Positions 1 through 10,377 of a stretch of 64,000 nucleotides of DNA are shown here, in pieces. How positions within the stretch are numbered: position 1 is the stretch's first letter; every line of letters begins with the position of its first letter. The translations under genes were made by a program, and so were the position numbers. Source of the DNA: Isoperla grammatica. Lineage: Eukaryota; Arthropoda; Insecta; Plecoptera; Perlodidae. The stretch spans positions 34,970,497 through 35,034,496 of the forward strand of contig OX246746.1 of the NCBI GenBank assembly GCA_945910005.1, read 5' to 3'. The notes under the pieces were generated by a model. It did not search any database. It saw only the letters and a program-made list of their open reading frames with translations, and had not been told where the DNA came from.

Positions 1-684
1 TACATACATACATACATACATACATACATACATACATACATACATACATACATACATACATACATACATACATACATACATACATACATACATACATACA
101 TACATACATACATACATACATACATACATACATACATACATACATACATACATACATACATACATACATACATACATACATACATACATACATACATACA
201 TAAATACATACATACATACATACATACATACATACATACATACATACATACATACATACATACATACATACATACATACATACATACATACATACATACA
301 TACATACATACATACATACATACATACATACATACATACATACATACATACATACATACATACATACATACATACATACATACATACATACATACATACA
401 TACATACATACATACATACATACATACATACATACATACATACATACATACATACATACATACATACATACATACATACATACATACATACATACATACA
501 TACATACATACATACATACATACATACATACATACATACATACATACATACATACATACATACATACATACATACATACATACATACATACATACATACA
601 TACATACATACATACATACATACATACATACATACATACATACATACATACATACATACATACATACATACATACATAAATACA
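1..684. repeat. (TACA)n microsatellite, left end outside window
   Basis: An almost pure tetranucleotide array fills the first 684 bases. It has one substitution near 204 and decays at the right end. The array is open on the left, so its true length is unknown. Confidence 0.98.
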
Positions 685-753
685 TGCAATGGTTTAATCA
701 ATATGGTTACAATAATAGCACATACAAATGAAAATACATGGGAATAAATGCCA

Positions 754-1021
754 GGGCCCGGATTCGCAAGAGGTCCTAAGTCTTTTGTTTGGTCTTATCT
801 CTAAGACCGGCCTAACTTTGAACCTCTTGTGAATCCAGGAAAATATCTAAGTAGAGACTTCAGAACATATTATTGGAATGTTCATTGTGTCCTTATTCCT
901 ACCAGGAATTATAGAAACTTCTTCATGTGACCAGAGTCTGGTTTAACAAGAGGTCCAAAGTAAGGTCGGTCTTGGATTTAAGACCAGAAAGAGACTTAGG
1001 ACCTCTTGTGAATCCGGGCCC
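754..1021. mobile_element. MITE with GGGCCC termini and nested inverted repeats
   Basis: The first 30 bases (754-783, starting gggcccggattcgcaagag) pair with the last 30 (992-1021) with one mismatch. A second inner pair of inverted repeats lies at about 805-840 and 936-980. The motif aagaggtcc therefore occurs four times, twice on each strand. There is no coding capacity. I see no clear target-site duplication, so the superfamily is not assigned. A related element begins at 63855. Confidence 0.8.
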
Positions 1022-1080
1022 AGAATTTTAGGGTTAGTTGAAGTCGTAACTGTATGTCAATAGAATGGCAATTAACTTAC

Positions 1081-1130
1081 GTCTCTTTTGGTTGCTTCAT
1101 CTAGACCACTGTCTTGATCTGCTTCGTCTC
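1081..1130 (-). CDS. Internal 50-nt coding exon of the left-edge gene
   Basis: On the minus strand this segment is preceded by a good acceptor (ttgttattcccaacag) and followed by a consensus donor (gtaagt, 1075-1080). Only one frame is open. It reads GA plus 16 codons, DEADQDSGLDEATKRD, and ends in phase 0. The two leading bases complete the split glycine codon left by the donor at 1511/1510, so it joins the large exon in frame. The short acidic peptide is not recognised. The next exon lies left of the window or beyond the MITE. Splice sites and phase match are seen directly; that they are used is inferred. Confidence 0.75.
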
Positions 1131-1273
1131 CTGTTGGGAATAACAATACTGGGTATTAGCTTTACAAATAAATCTAAACACCAAAGACAACAACGTTAGA
1201 ATTAAACACCTGAAACAAACTATATACAGTGCGTTCATTGAAGCAATTTACCTACTCACATACTAAATCAAAC

Positions 1274-1330
<57 letters not shown>

Positions 1331-1511
1331 CTACTATACATAGCTTATATGAAACCAGCATAATTATGGCTAACGGTGAGAACAGAGCAGAATGGCAGAC
1401 TGCGTTAAGTTCAGGGAACATATTATCGTTACTATCAATTTCAATTGAATTATTGAGCTATGCATCACAATCATCGCATTAATTAACAGTTTGGTGGATG
1501 TTGAGCCCCAC
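1131..1511 (-). other. Intron (381 bp) or retained 3' extension
   Basis: The donor is CAG|GTGGGG, a weak site, and the acceptor is strong. If the donor is skipped, translation reads nine more codons to a TAA at 1483-1485. I see no AATAAA-type signal on the minus strand soon after that stop, which favours splicing. The segment contains the (AT)n tract at 1277-1326. Confidence 0.55.
1277..1326. repeat. (AT)n microsatellite
   Basis: About 25 uninterrupted AT dinucleotides lie inside the intron. Confidence 0.98.
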
Positions 1512-4032
1512 CTGAATTCCTGTCCCTTGACGATTTCGTTGGTGTTGTTGGAGATATAGATGATTTTGATCTAGCTGAGCTTGGTTTGGATTTTGACAAT
1601 TTCGGTGATTTTGATGGTGTCGGTGACTTAGAAGGGGATGGACTGGATGACCATGGCGGTCTGTTGGCCGGCGATTTAGGTGTTGGCGATTTGGTTGGTG
1701 ATTTGGATGGAGTTGATGATGCACTAGACGACCAAGCTGGCTTCTCGGGAGAACTTTTTGGCGCTGGCGATTTTGTGGGTGACTTGATTGGTGATTTAGT
1801 GGGTGATTTAGTAGGTGACTTGGCCACTTCAGACTTTGTACTGCTTTGGCTCTGACTACTTGGAGGCCGAGATTTGGAACCGGCAGACTTGTCGCTTAGT
1901 GACTTTGCAGGAGAGATATTATTAATGGGTGATGGTGAAGGAGCATAACTTGTAGGTGATTGAGGCAAAGGCGTTTTTGCTGAACTCGTAACATCCTCTT
2001 TTACTCCATTTGTCTCTTCATTTACCTTCATTGGTGATGACGTCTGTGAATTGTTAGTTGATAATGTATCATTTGCATTTTTCCCTAATGGTTTATCAAC
2101 TAGTTTGGTTGGAGTGCCACTCTTTGGTGTTTCTGGCTTGAGAGGAGATGCAGGTGTTGCGACAATGCTATCGCTAATTTCTGTCTTTATTTTCTTTTCT
2201 TCGTTATCATTTGCTGGACCTTTGGCACTATCAATTTTCTCATTACACTGATCTAGCAAATCTTGTTTATTTTTAGCTTCTGCTTCAAATTTAAGATCTT
2301 CTGCAAATTTTGATTCAAAAACTACAGGCTTAATATTAGTATTGTTAAGTTTTGTTTTCGTGGGCGTGTTTTTTTCACTTGGTGTTGATGCAATAGGTTT
2401 TTCGTAACCAGCATTTCCACTATCCTTCGGTGCTTTAGCCCCAGAGTTGAAAGAATCTTCACTTCCTAATGGTTTGGCTTGTTGAAACCCTGTTTTAGTT
2501 ACAGGCGAGGGTGATTTGGGGAGTGGTGACGTTTTAGTTGGTGTTTTAATACCTTCAAAAGGTGACTTAGGAGGAGTAGGAGATTTGTCTTGTGATGAGG
2601 GTCCATGTTGACTGTTTGTAGGACTAGATTCGCTTGAAGCAACGTTGCGGGTTGGTGGCAGTTTCACCGGAGGTGGAACTTTTCTTGCTGATTGGATTGG
2701 AGACGGTGATTTTTTATCAGCATCGATATTTTGTTGAGGTAAGGGGGTTTGTGCCGGACTCTCGCCTTTCTTGTTTTCCATGTTGTTTGCAACAGTAACG
2801 GTATTTTTGTTATTTAGATTTAACGATGGCACGGTTTTATTTGTTTCAGATTCGGCGTCGGATAACAACACAACGACATCGTCATCGTCTTCCTCGCCTT
2901 TGTTGCTTTTTTGTGACATTGCCGACTTTGATTTGTCTTGACCATTTGCCACTGCGTTTACAGCTACTCTATCGTTTCCAACAGTTTTTGGATCTTGAGT
3001 AGATGATCCAACATTGAGTTCTTGGCGTTGCTCTTGTGACAACGCGGGCTTTGGACTAGATAGTTGAGATGCTGTAGCATTAATTACATTATTGGTTACC
3101 GGTACACTTATTTTCGGAGATTCGGGTTTTGCGTTTATTTGCTTTTCCGGAGATATTTTAATATCTCCACTCAAAAGTTCCACAGGTCTTTTTACATCAA
3201 CATTTGCATTGATTGCGTTGGTTTTGATTGGTTCGATTTTGTTACTTATTTGTGGAGACGGTGGTACTGCAGTTGCTGAAGGCTTGGGTGACTGAGGCAT
3301 TTTATCCTGAACTTTTCCCAAATTTTCGGATGAGGGTGATGGAGAGGAAGACTTGTTATCTTCAAACATGGAACCACCCACTCTAGATACTGGTCTGTCA
3401 AAATCGTACATATCTTGACTTGACCCTTGAATTTCTGATCGTTTTGCACTGCCATTAGTTTCTTTCAATGTGGTTGGTCTGCCAACCAAAGGCGACTCCT
3501 CCCCTTTCTTGGCCAAAGAAAGTGGAGAAGCCAATTGATCACCACCGGGACGTTTCACTTCGGTCTTCTGCTCCATTTTCTGAATCAAATTTGATACTAT
3601 TGGGTTCTGGATAACTTCAGCTGATGGTTGTCGGAGAAGTTGAGGTGTAGAATTAAAGAAAGGTCTTACACCCTGTGGTCTTGGCCCTATGCTTGGTCCA
3701 TTAGTTGGAGACCCTTGGTAAATAGGCCGTGGCTGGTACTGCTGCTGTTGTAATAGTGGTCTTGGGAATCCGATACCCTGCTGTTGTGGAGGCACCTGCT
3801 GCCTGTACGGGAACCCTTGTTGCGGGGGCGACTGCTGTTGAAGCAAGCTACGACTGTCGACACGTCTGAATACAGGTGGCCCTCTAGGAGGCTGTTGGGG
3901 TCCTCTGGGTGGCCCAGGTTGGGCTAGTTGGCCAGGATTGATAACACTTGGCACTCGACGAAGAGGTGGTCGTACAACACTGTTAGAAGGAGGCGTGCCA
4001 GGAACAGGCCCAGTTGTTACTCCAACTTTTAC
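1512..4032 (-). CDS. Large exon of a Pro/Gln- and Ser/Lys/Pro-rich disordered protein
   Basis: This 2521-nt open frame encodes 840 codons plus one base. I do not recognise the gene. There is no start codon at the 5' end. The frame runs up to an acceptor (ttcattcattag, 4033-4044) directly preceded in frame by TAG, so this is an internal exon entered in phase 0, beginning VKVGVTTGPVP. Exon residues 27-130 are Pro/Gln/Arg-rich with QQQ runs. The middle is Ser/Asn/Lys-rich. An acidic-hydrophobic stretch DDDDVVVLLSDAESE (near genome 2850-2900) has the form of a SUMO-interacting motif. The last 110 codons carry about ten KSP or TKSP motifs in two imperfect blocks, each starting near a PxWSSS motif. 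KSP motifs are typical sites for proline-directed kinases, as in neurofilament tails. No folded domain is visible. Product and localisation are unknown. Composition differs sharply from the flanking AT-rich DNA, supporting a real coding exon. Confidence 0.85.
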
Positions 4033-4979
4033 CTAATGAATGAACAAAACCAGGTATAAAGGGATATGCAATATTATATGCTTAGCTGAACTGAAATCTC
4101 TTTCGTCTCTGGAAGAAAACAGGAGTTATTGATGGATATCAATTGTGTAGTCCCCGGATAGAGAAATATATGATCATGATTCCCTATATAGTTCAGATTA
4201 ACTGACACGCAGCTTTTATTATAGTATTGCAAAATTGTATTTTAAACTTTCAATAAGTTATAATTATTGTCTGGGTATCTAACATAAAATATAAAACTTA
4301 AACATAAAACAAGGAGAATATTTAAAAAACAGTAAGCCTACAACAGAAAATAAATAATTTTGTCAATTTATACTTGGTTCAATAAGTGTTTAGAATAGCT
4401 TAGTTACTTATAACATAATGACTCAATACAGTATTGGGCTAATTTTATGAAATGGATGCACGAAATTCTCCAACATCTTATTGCGAAACTGGTCATTAAT
4501 ATTCAAATTAAAATATTTGATTGTGGTTGTACGACATTTTGTGGCTACTTATATTTTTAAATGGAAATACATAGGCTAATTGACTTGCAAGCATATTTAC
4601 AGTATAACTTCATATATGATACATTACGTATGTGTTTTAAACCTCGTTTAAATTAAATCAGTTAAATGAAAACACAAGTACATAATTTCTAGAGTTCCGT
4701 GAGTTAAGGCTATAAATGTACGCAAAAATACTTTTTTTAAATGATCGATGTTGTCAAAAGAGGATCTCATAAATCATGTAACTACTTAATGACACAGTGG
4801 ATCCACATTCTGTGGTATCGTCTCGTTGGTGGCCGTGCCAGCCACAGCTTTGTACCACCCAGCTGAAACGGCAGTTAGACCCAGGACTTGGGTGTGCTAG
4901 ATAGAAGCTAACAACACATCACTGTGGACACACATGCTCGTATTTCAACGGAGTTGAATTCCGCATTCAACGCTTTATT
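4033..4979. other. Probable intron, nothing recognised
   Basis: AT-rich sequence with stops in all frames follows the acceptor of the large exon. I see no repeats with clear boundaries and no further exon with convincing splice sites. Confidence 0.5.
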
Positions 4980-5017
4980 AGCTCTTAAAGAAGTATTCAG
5001 GTCAGAAGCAAAAAACA

Positions 5018-5475
5018 ATCATAAGCTTACGTATTCCCATCCATGAGAAATAATGATACGTAAGTGTAAATAAAAGTTCCTATCCCAAAGAGAAAGAAAA
5101 AGAAAACTAACGAAAACGTATAATTAAGGCTAGTTGCACAGCTATAATTTTTCTTAAGTGAATTTACATGTACGTGATTTTCACCCTAGGGCAACAAGAC
5201 ATAGTAAAGCAGATACAAATGATTAAGTCATTGATATGAACTTTAGTTTGATTAATATGTAACTGAAGTTGAATATTTTATCAAGCTATGCTTCAGTTCG
5301 GTTATTACTGCAGCCCAGCGATCACGTACATGCTAATTCCCCATAAGAAAAATATGTTGAGCAATTAGACACAATTATGCGATTTAGTTTAATTACTTAC
5401 CTTCTTTCTCTTTTTTAGGTAGGAACTTAATTACACTTATGTATCATTATTTCTCATAGATGAGAATACATAAGA
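5018..5475. repeat. Foldback (inverted repeat), diverged arms
   Basis: The left arm (about 5018-5185) and the right arm (about 5305-5475) are inverted copies at roughly 75-85% identity by eye. Shared blocks include gagaaataatgatac (5045 and the reverse strand near 5455) and catgtacgtgat (5168 and the reverse strand near 5330). The spacer is about 120 bp. There is no ORF. It is probably an old non-autonomous foldback element. Confidence 0.65.
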
Positions 5476-5630
5476 TTCTTTTAGTTTCTTGCGTAGATAC
5501 CAACATTTCTATGTCACAGCATGTACGCCGGTACGTAGTTTTCCATGCCGTATACTGGTAGCTTAACTCAACGAGAGCGGCAATCATTGGAACCCTTACA
5601 CCGACAATATTGACCAAACGGTGTTTCAAG

Positions 5631-5766
5631 GGCAAATACTGGTATTGAGTCCTTTCAACGCCACTAAAACATTCTTTCCGCACTATCCAAATACCCTAAT
5701 ATACTAACAAGGTCACTTGAAGACCTTCCACAAGGTGATCCTGCAGCATGGATTCCTACGAAAACA
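5631..5766 (+). mobile_element. Degenerate 3' fragment of the tRNA-headed SINE
   Basis: It matches the second half of the SINE family seen at 16712 and elsewhere: gcaaatactggtattgagtcc, ccaaataccctaatatac, and the end ggattcctacgaaa. The tRNA head is missing. Identity is visibly lower than in the other copies. Confidence 0.7.
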
Positions 5767-7682
5767 TTAGAATCGTTTAATAAAAAACTATCATGCGAGA
5801 ATATAAAACCGGATAAGCCATGTACGCTTGAAAGCTCAAACGAAGTCCATAGACAAAATATATCAAAATTAACTATAATAGTGCGTCCACACTAAGCCAA
5901 TTTTTCTATTTTAGTTTGTTTCTGAAATTTGTTCACAATGTGACTGTTTAGAGTGAAAATTATTCCAATCTAGTGTAATAATAATTTCAAAACATATTTT
6001 ATAATTGTGCACAATCCCATTTTGATTATAATATGTCTGCATTAGATTGTTCAAGCCTGATGTTCCCATGATATTAGTTGTATATTGAAAGGGCACGATA
6101 CGGTGTTGAAAGTGTATATTGGGCATCCATATAATGTATACAAGCTATGTAAGTCACCAGCTTCAAGGCGTAGACGTCCTATTATTGTGCTACTCTACTT
6201 AATCTCGTGTTTTAGATTAAAGTAGATGATTGTTGCTAACTCAAATATCAAGGTTAAAAGAAAAGAAGAATCGTCACCACAAAATGACCAATTGTAGACT
6301 ACTCGATCCAAAGCCATCTCAACTGAAAATATTCTGATCAAGTCTAAATTTTTATTATTAAGTTTGTCCCGTAATTAAAATGGGAAACAATTTAACGGGT
6401 AGATTTGTATATGTGGTTGTGCGATAATGTTGACTTTGTGTAGACAAACAAATGCCGTAGTTAAAATGAAAAGCAATAAGAGTAAATGTAAAAGTTTTGA
6501 CAATAGTTTCGGATAAACGATGTTTATTAAATCTGAAGATTTACGAAGAAGTTGAAAATCCCTAAACTTCAAAGTTTTATATTGTAATTAAAATTAAAAT
6601 AGGATGTCTTTCTAATTTCATCTGTAGGTCTACATCAGCTTGCTTGCTAGGTATTGAATCCATCTAGCAATGAATAATATTACACGAGTTAGGTTTACTA
6701 TTTTAAACGAAATTACGTCGTCATAGAAAACGGACGCTATTTTTCATGCATTCACTGCGGCTTTTCACTTGTTGCTGAATGGTCTTACCCCTTCTGGTCC
6801 CCCGACCTTCACTCCCATCGTCCCGTCCTGTTTGGGCGTGGTAGCTTCTGCAAGACCCTGCTGAGGAGTCGCCATCTTCAGAGGTACTTTTAGCTTGCAA
6901 ATATTATTATCTGATTTATGTTTATGTATTTTGTGATATTTAATAACGCCCTATTTACGAATGTTTTTACTCTTTAACTGTTCGTTTTATATTGTTTCGG
7001 TGTTTATAAATTGTACACAACACCGAGTAATAATTGAGTGTATTAATTTATGTTTATTTTTATGATTATTAAGTGACTGTAAAAGAGCAAGTAGAACACA
7101 TTTCACTTATAAGTAAGTACTCGAAGTGCGAACTGAATGGTGTATATTGCTGAACGGTGGTTTTAATTAACATGATCTACCACTACCACGTGCTTATTAA
7201 CATTTGTGTATTATCCACTTTCTTTCAAACCAGTGTTGGGATATTGACTGAAGTGAACAATGGATAATGAATGTGAATTGATTGATAATCGTGTTTCGTG
7301 CAGCTTCTAGGTGTACCAGCCATTAGTCAGTGAATTGTGAGGTGTGCTAAACCGTACATATTATAGAGTCAAGCAATTACAATACTCCGCAAGCTTAAGA
7401 CTAAAGCCCTTTGTTGGAAGGATGACATTACGACAAGGTAGACAATAGAATGGCATACGATCTGTTGTTGTGCGTCATTGATATGCTATTGATTAAATTA
7501 TATGAGATTAGTGCATACAAGAAGACAAAAAAATAGTTTACATTGCAATTGCAACTATTTAAATAATTTCAAGTCGAACTACAATTATTGTAAATTTTGT
7601 GCTTATGAAAAACTTAATTTATAAGATATCGAGATAAATAACTAATTTGACATTTGCGGATGCAATTTGAAACCTAACTTAC
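5767..7682. other. AT-rich stretch without recognised genes
   Basis: Only short ORFs without family resemblance are seen. There is a somewhat GC-richer patch at 6790-6890 and a small hairpin near 6998-7026 (cggtgt paired with acaccg). Otherwise nothing is recognised. Confidence 0.5.
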
Positions 7683-7719
7683 GGAAGGAGTCTGAGATGA
7701 AGTAGATAAGAGAAGTCCT
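7683..7719 (-). CDS. Candidate small upstream exon (uncertain)
   Basis: On the minus strand a consensus donor (gtaagttagg, 7673-7682) follows a 37-nt segment preceded by ...gtaaattag. Read so that it ends in phase 0, as the large exon requires, it gives GLLLSTSSQTPS. This is Ser/Thr-rich like the gene it would join. The acceptor lacks a good pyrimidine tract, so the call is weak. Confidence 0.25.
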
Positions 7720-7879
7720 CTAATTTACAAATACAACTGATAATACTATAGCTGTACCGCGTGCAGCTTTGACGATATCTTTTACCCTTGCAGTTGTACT
7801 TGTACATAATATGATGTTCACGTAAGGCGATAGTTGTTCTCAATGTGCCACTACTTCATCGTTTTATATCACCTTTTTT

Positions 7880-8215
7880 AACAGGTAATAAGCAACCTCG
7901 GGCTAGGTCAGGAGGTGGATGGGTGACCACTCTCCTCTACCGTTGGTTAGATCAGATTGGAGGGTTCGAAAGCTTGTGTAACAGCTTCGTTCTTCTCGTC
8001 AACTGCTCGGCAGTCCAGGTCAGTGGAGGAACCTACATGACTGGTTAAAGTTACACCGTCCTTTCGGATGGGACGTAAAGCCGATGGTCCCCTTGGTACT
8101 TTTCGACAGGATTAGGCTACGTGCTGGTACCAGGCTTCCCCTCCTCCCTTCCTCATTATCATTCATCAATCATCACTCATCAGGATAAAGAGGGCATGGT
8201 GCCCTACACCGGCCT
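7880..8215 (+). mobile_element. 5S rRNA-derived SINE (SINE3-like)
   Basis: The head at about 7885-7933 reads ataagcaacctcggg, then ggtggatgggtgacc. It lines up with the internal promoter half of animal 5S rRNA (A box, intermediate element and C box ending in GGATGGGTGACC). The body contains cggatgggacgtaaagccga and gctacgtgctggtacc, and the tail is rich in catca. The 5' half of the 5S gene is missing, so this is not a functional 5S gene. 5S-headed SINEs are known from fish and other animals; the assignment here rests on the head alone. Confidence 0.7.
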
Positions 8216-9961
8216 TATTAACAATCATGTAAAGTAACAGGTAATATTAGGTAATATTTGCGAACAAAACAAAATCGTTGCCGTTATTGGAACTGGCGCA
8301 ATTGAGTGAACCAGGGGAACGTGCGTATAGCGACCTTGAACGATGTTGAGGCTGAGCTCAGCTGTACCCGACTTATATTGATCAGTATATCGCGTGTAGG
8401 ACATCGCCTGGTAGCCCCGATTACTCCGAAGTCATTGGAAATAATACAGTGCCTGGTTCAAAGGAACCTACTTTTGGAAGTTCTCAATGTAAAGGGATGT
8501 CTATCTATATGTTACGGGTCTAATAAGGGAAGCTATGCGTATTGCGTATGCACACATGTGTAAATGTGTACGTGTGTTTGTGTGTTTGTGTCAGTTACAA
8601 GTAAGTTTCACATACGTTTCTTGTTTACTTGATGTGTGTGTTCATGTGTCTAGAAGGTTTTGTCACGAGAGTACTATAGCTCCGTCTATAGACATGACAC
8701 CATACGTTTCAACAGCGCCTAGCTGGCGAGTCCATAGCAAACATCCGAAATATATCAATCCCATCCCATCAACAGTGACAGTTGGTCAAACGTCTATTTG
8801 ATCAACCGAAGAAAAATCTTTAGCTACATCTCATCATAAAACAGCGGTGAAATACTGGTGGGGATCGAAGGTCGAATACAACTTACTACTACACAACACC
8901 ATTGCTCATTGCTCATTGCTCCACCATCATAAGGCACATGCACAGATAAGAAGTAGTTAATTTGTTATCTGTTTCATATGGAAGATATGTGATCAGCAGC
9001 CGATCCACACCGGTCAAACTTTCCGCTCACCGTAGTTGAATTTAATCTTGAATTCTATAAGTTGGACCGTCAAAACGAAAAAACTGAATGAAAAAGATAG
9101 ATGAAATTCATTGAGTTCAACTTTTGCTTCAATTTTTTTGTTTCGGAGCATGCTCTGTATTTGCTCAAAGTTGAAGCAAAGGGACCAATCACAAGGTACT
9201 ACAGACTGGACTAGAAAGATGGCAGTTGGCGTTGGCAGTGATCCAACTTCAACTAGTTCTACGAAAATGGAGAGCCTCCACTAAAAATTGATAGGATTCG
9301 AAAACATGAATGGTCTATGTATAATATAATATGCAATTTCTTGAAATAAATAGTGATTACTGAATACCGTAACTCGTACGATAAGCACATCTGCCGTCGC
9401 AATGTGAAAATCTCTTCCAGCTGATGTTTCTACTCACAGTTATACCTTCCCTGCTTATATTGATTATAGAATATTTGGGTTAGTTTGGCTGTCCGTCTGA
9501 TGGGTGTTCTATGTTGCTCCAACTTTTCATCCAATATCTTCAACTCAACTTCAACTCAACTTCTTGAACGAAAAGTTTTACCGTATAGGACAGCTTTTAA
9601 AAACAAATTAGGAGCCAGTATGCATGATGAATATTTTGGTTGTATGCAACGTTTTCTTTGGCTTTGGGACGACACCCAACCACGTGAAGGGCTAAGTGGC
9701 ACCATAGTCATGCCAAATTGTTCCATCCGACAAGCAGGAAAGAGTTTTAGAGTGCTGGCTGTAAAGAGCATTTCAACATCCATCAGCAGCTACAAGCTAG
9801 GCACGAGTTCTTAATCAAAACTTCGCTGATTCTCTATAAACTATACAATCATTACTTTGATTGAAGTGGGGTATATTTGCCCGTTCGCCAGTAGCTAATT
9901 CTTTATTCAATTGTATAAACATAACTTTGTTGATTTTGATGGTTGAGTGTTTTGATTATTT
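8216..9961. other. No recognised gene
   Basis: A 109-codon plus-strand ORF (9485-9814) has no recognisable domain and lacks supporting splice or promoter signals. The sequence ttcaactcaac recurs near 9540-9562. Nothing else is assigned. Confidence 0.5.
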
Positions 9962-9981
9962 GGGCTTAACGTCTCATATTT
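9962..9981 (-). mobile_element. Short tail fragment shared with SINE-like elements
   Basis: The 20 bases gggcttaacgtctcatattt match, with one difference, the tail of the element at 14262-14533 (gggcttaacatctcatattt). Only this end is present. Confidence 0.45.
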
Positions 9982-10067
9982 ATTGATGGTTGAGGCAAAC
10001 GGCGCAAGCAACAACAATAAATGAGTAAAGAAACAAAACAATGATTGCATGTGATTGGGTGTTATGT

Positions 10068-10377
10068 TAGGGATGGGACGTTTAAATGTTTAAACGTGGA
10101 AGTGGCTTTAAACGTTTACATTTTTCATGCGACGTTTAAACGTTTGTAGAGCAGTGTTTGTCTGATAGAAACAAGCTAATATTTTACAACGGAGCCTAGT
10201 ACTAGTCTACTATTATAGTTTTTTCTCAACACAAATTTTAATTTAACCCTACAAGGTTTCGGAACTTTTCGGTTATTTACTGCATCGGTCATTTTTCATC
10301 TCACGGCAGGGGAAGGGGTGACTAAAACGTTTAAACGTGTAAACGTTCAGGCTATTTATCGTATTGGCCCATCCCTA
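10068..10377. mobile_element. hAT-like MITE rich in CGTTTAAACG (copy 1)
   Basis: The element begins tagggatggg and ends cccatcccta, a perfect 10-bp terminal inverted repeat. Palindromic acgtttaaacgt motifs sit just inside both ends. A second full copy at 45921-46255 aligns along its whole length and carries a perfect 8-bp target duplication. Here the flanks tgttatgt and gtgtatgt are only a partial match. There is no coding capacity. Confidence 0.8.

Noticed and set aside
5395..5440. Minus-strand exon ending at gtaagtaatt (KFLPKKEKE)
   Set aside because: It lies within a foldback arm whose partner copy has the same sequence, and there is no acceptor with a pyrimidine tract.
7880..7935. 5S rRNA gene
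   Set aside because: The 5' third and the 3' stem are missing and the sequence continues into a SINE body.
9485..9814. 109-codon ORF
   Set aside because: No recognisable domain, overlapped by an opposite-strand ORF, no splice or promoter context.
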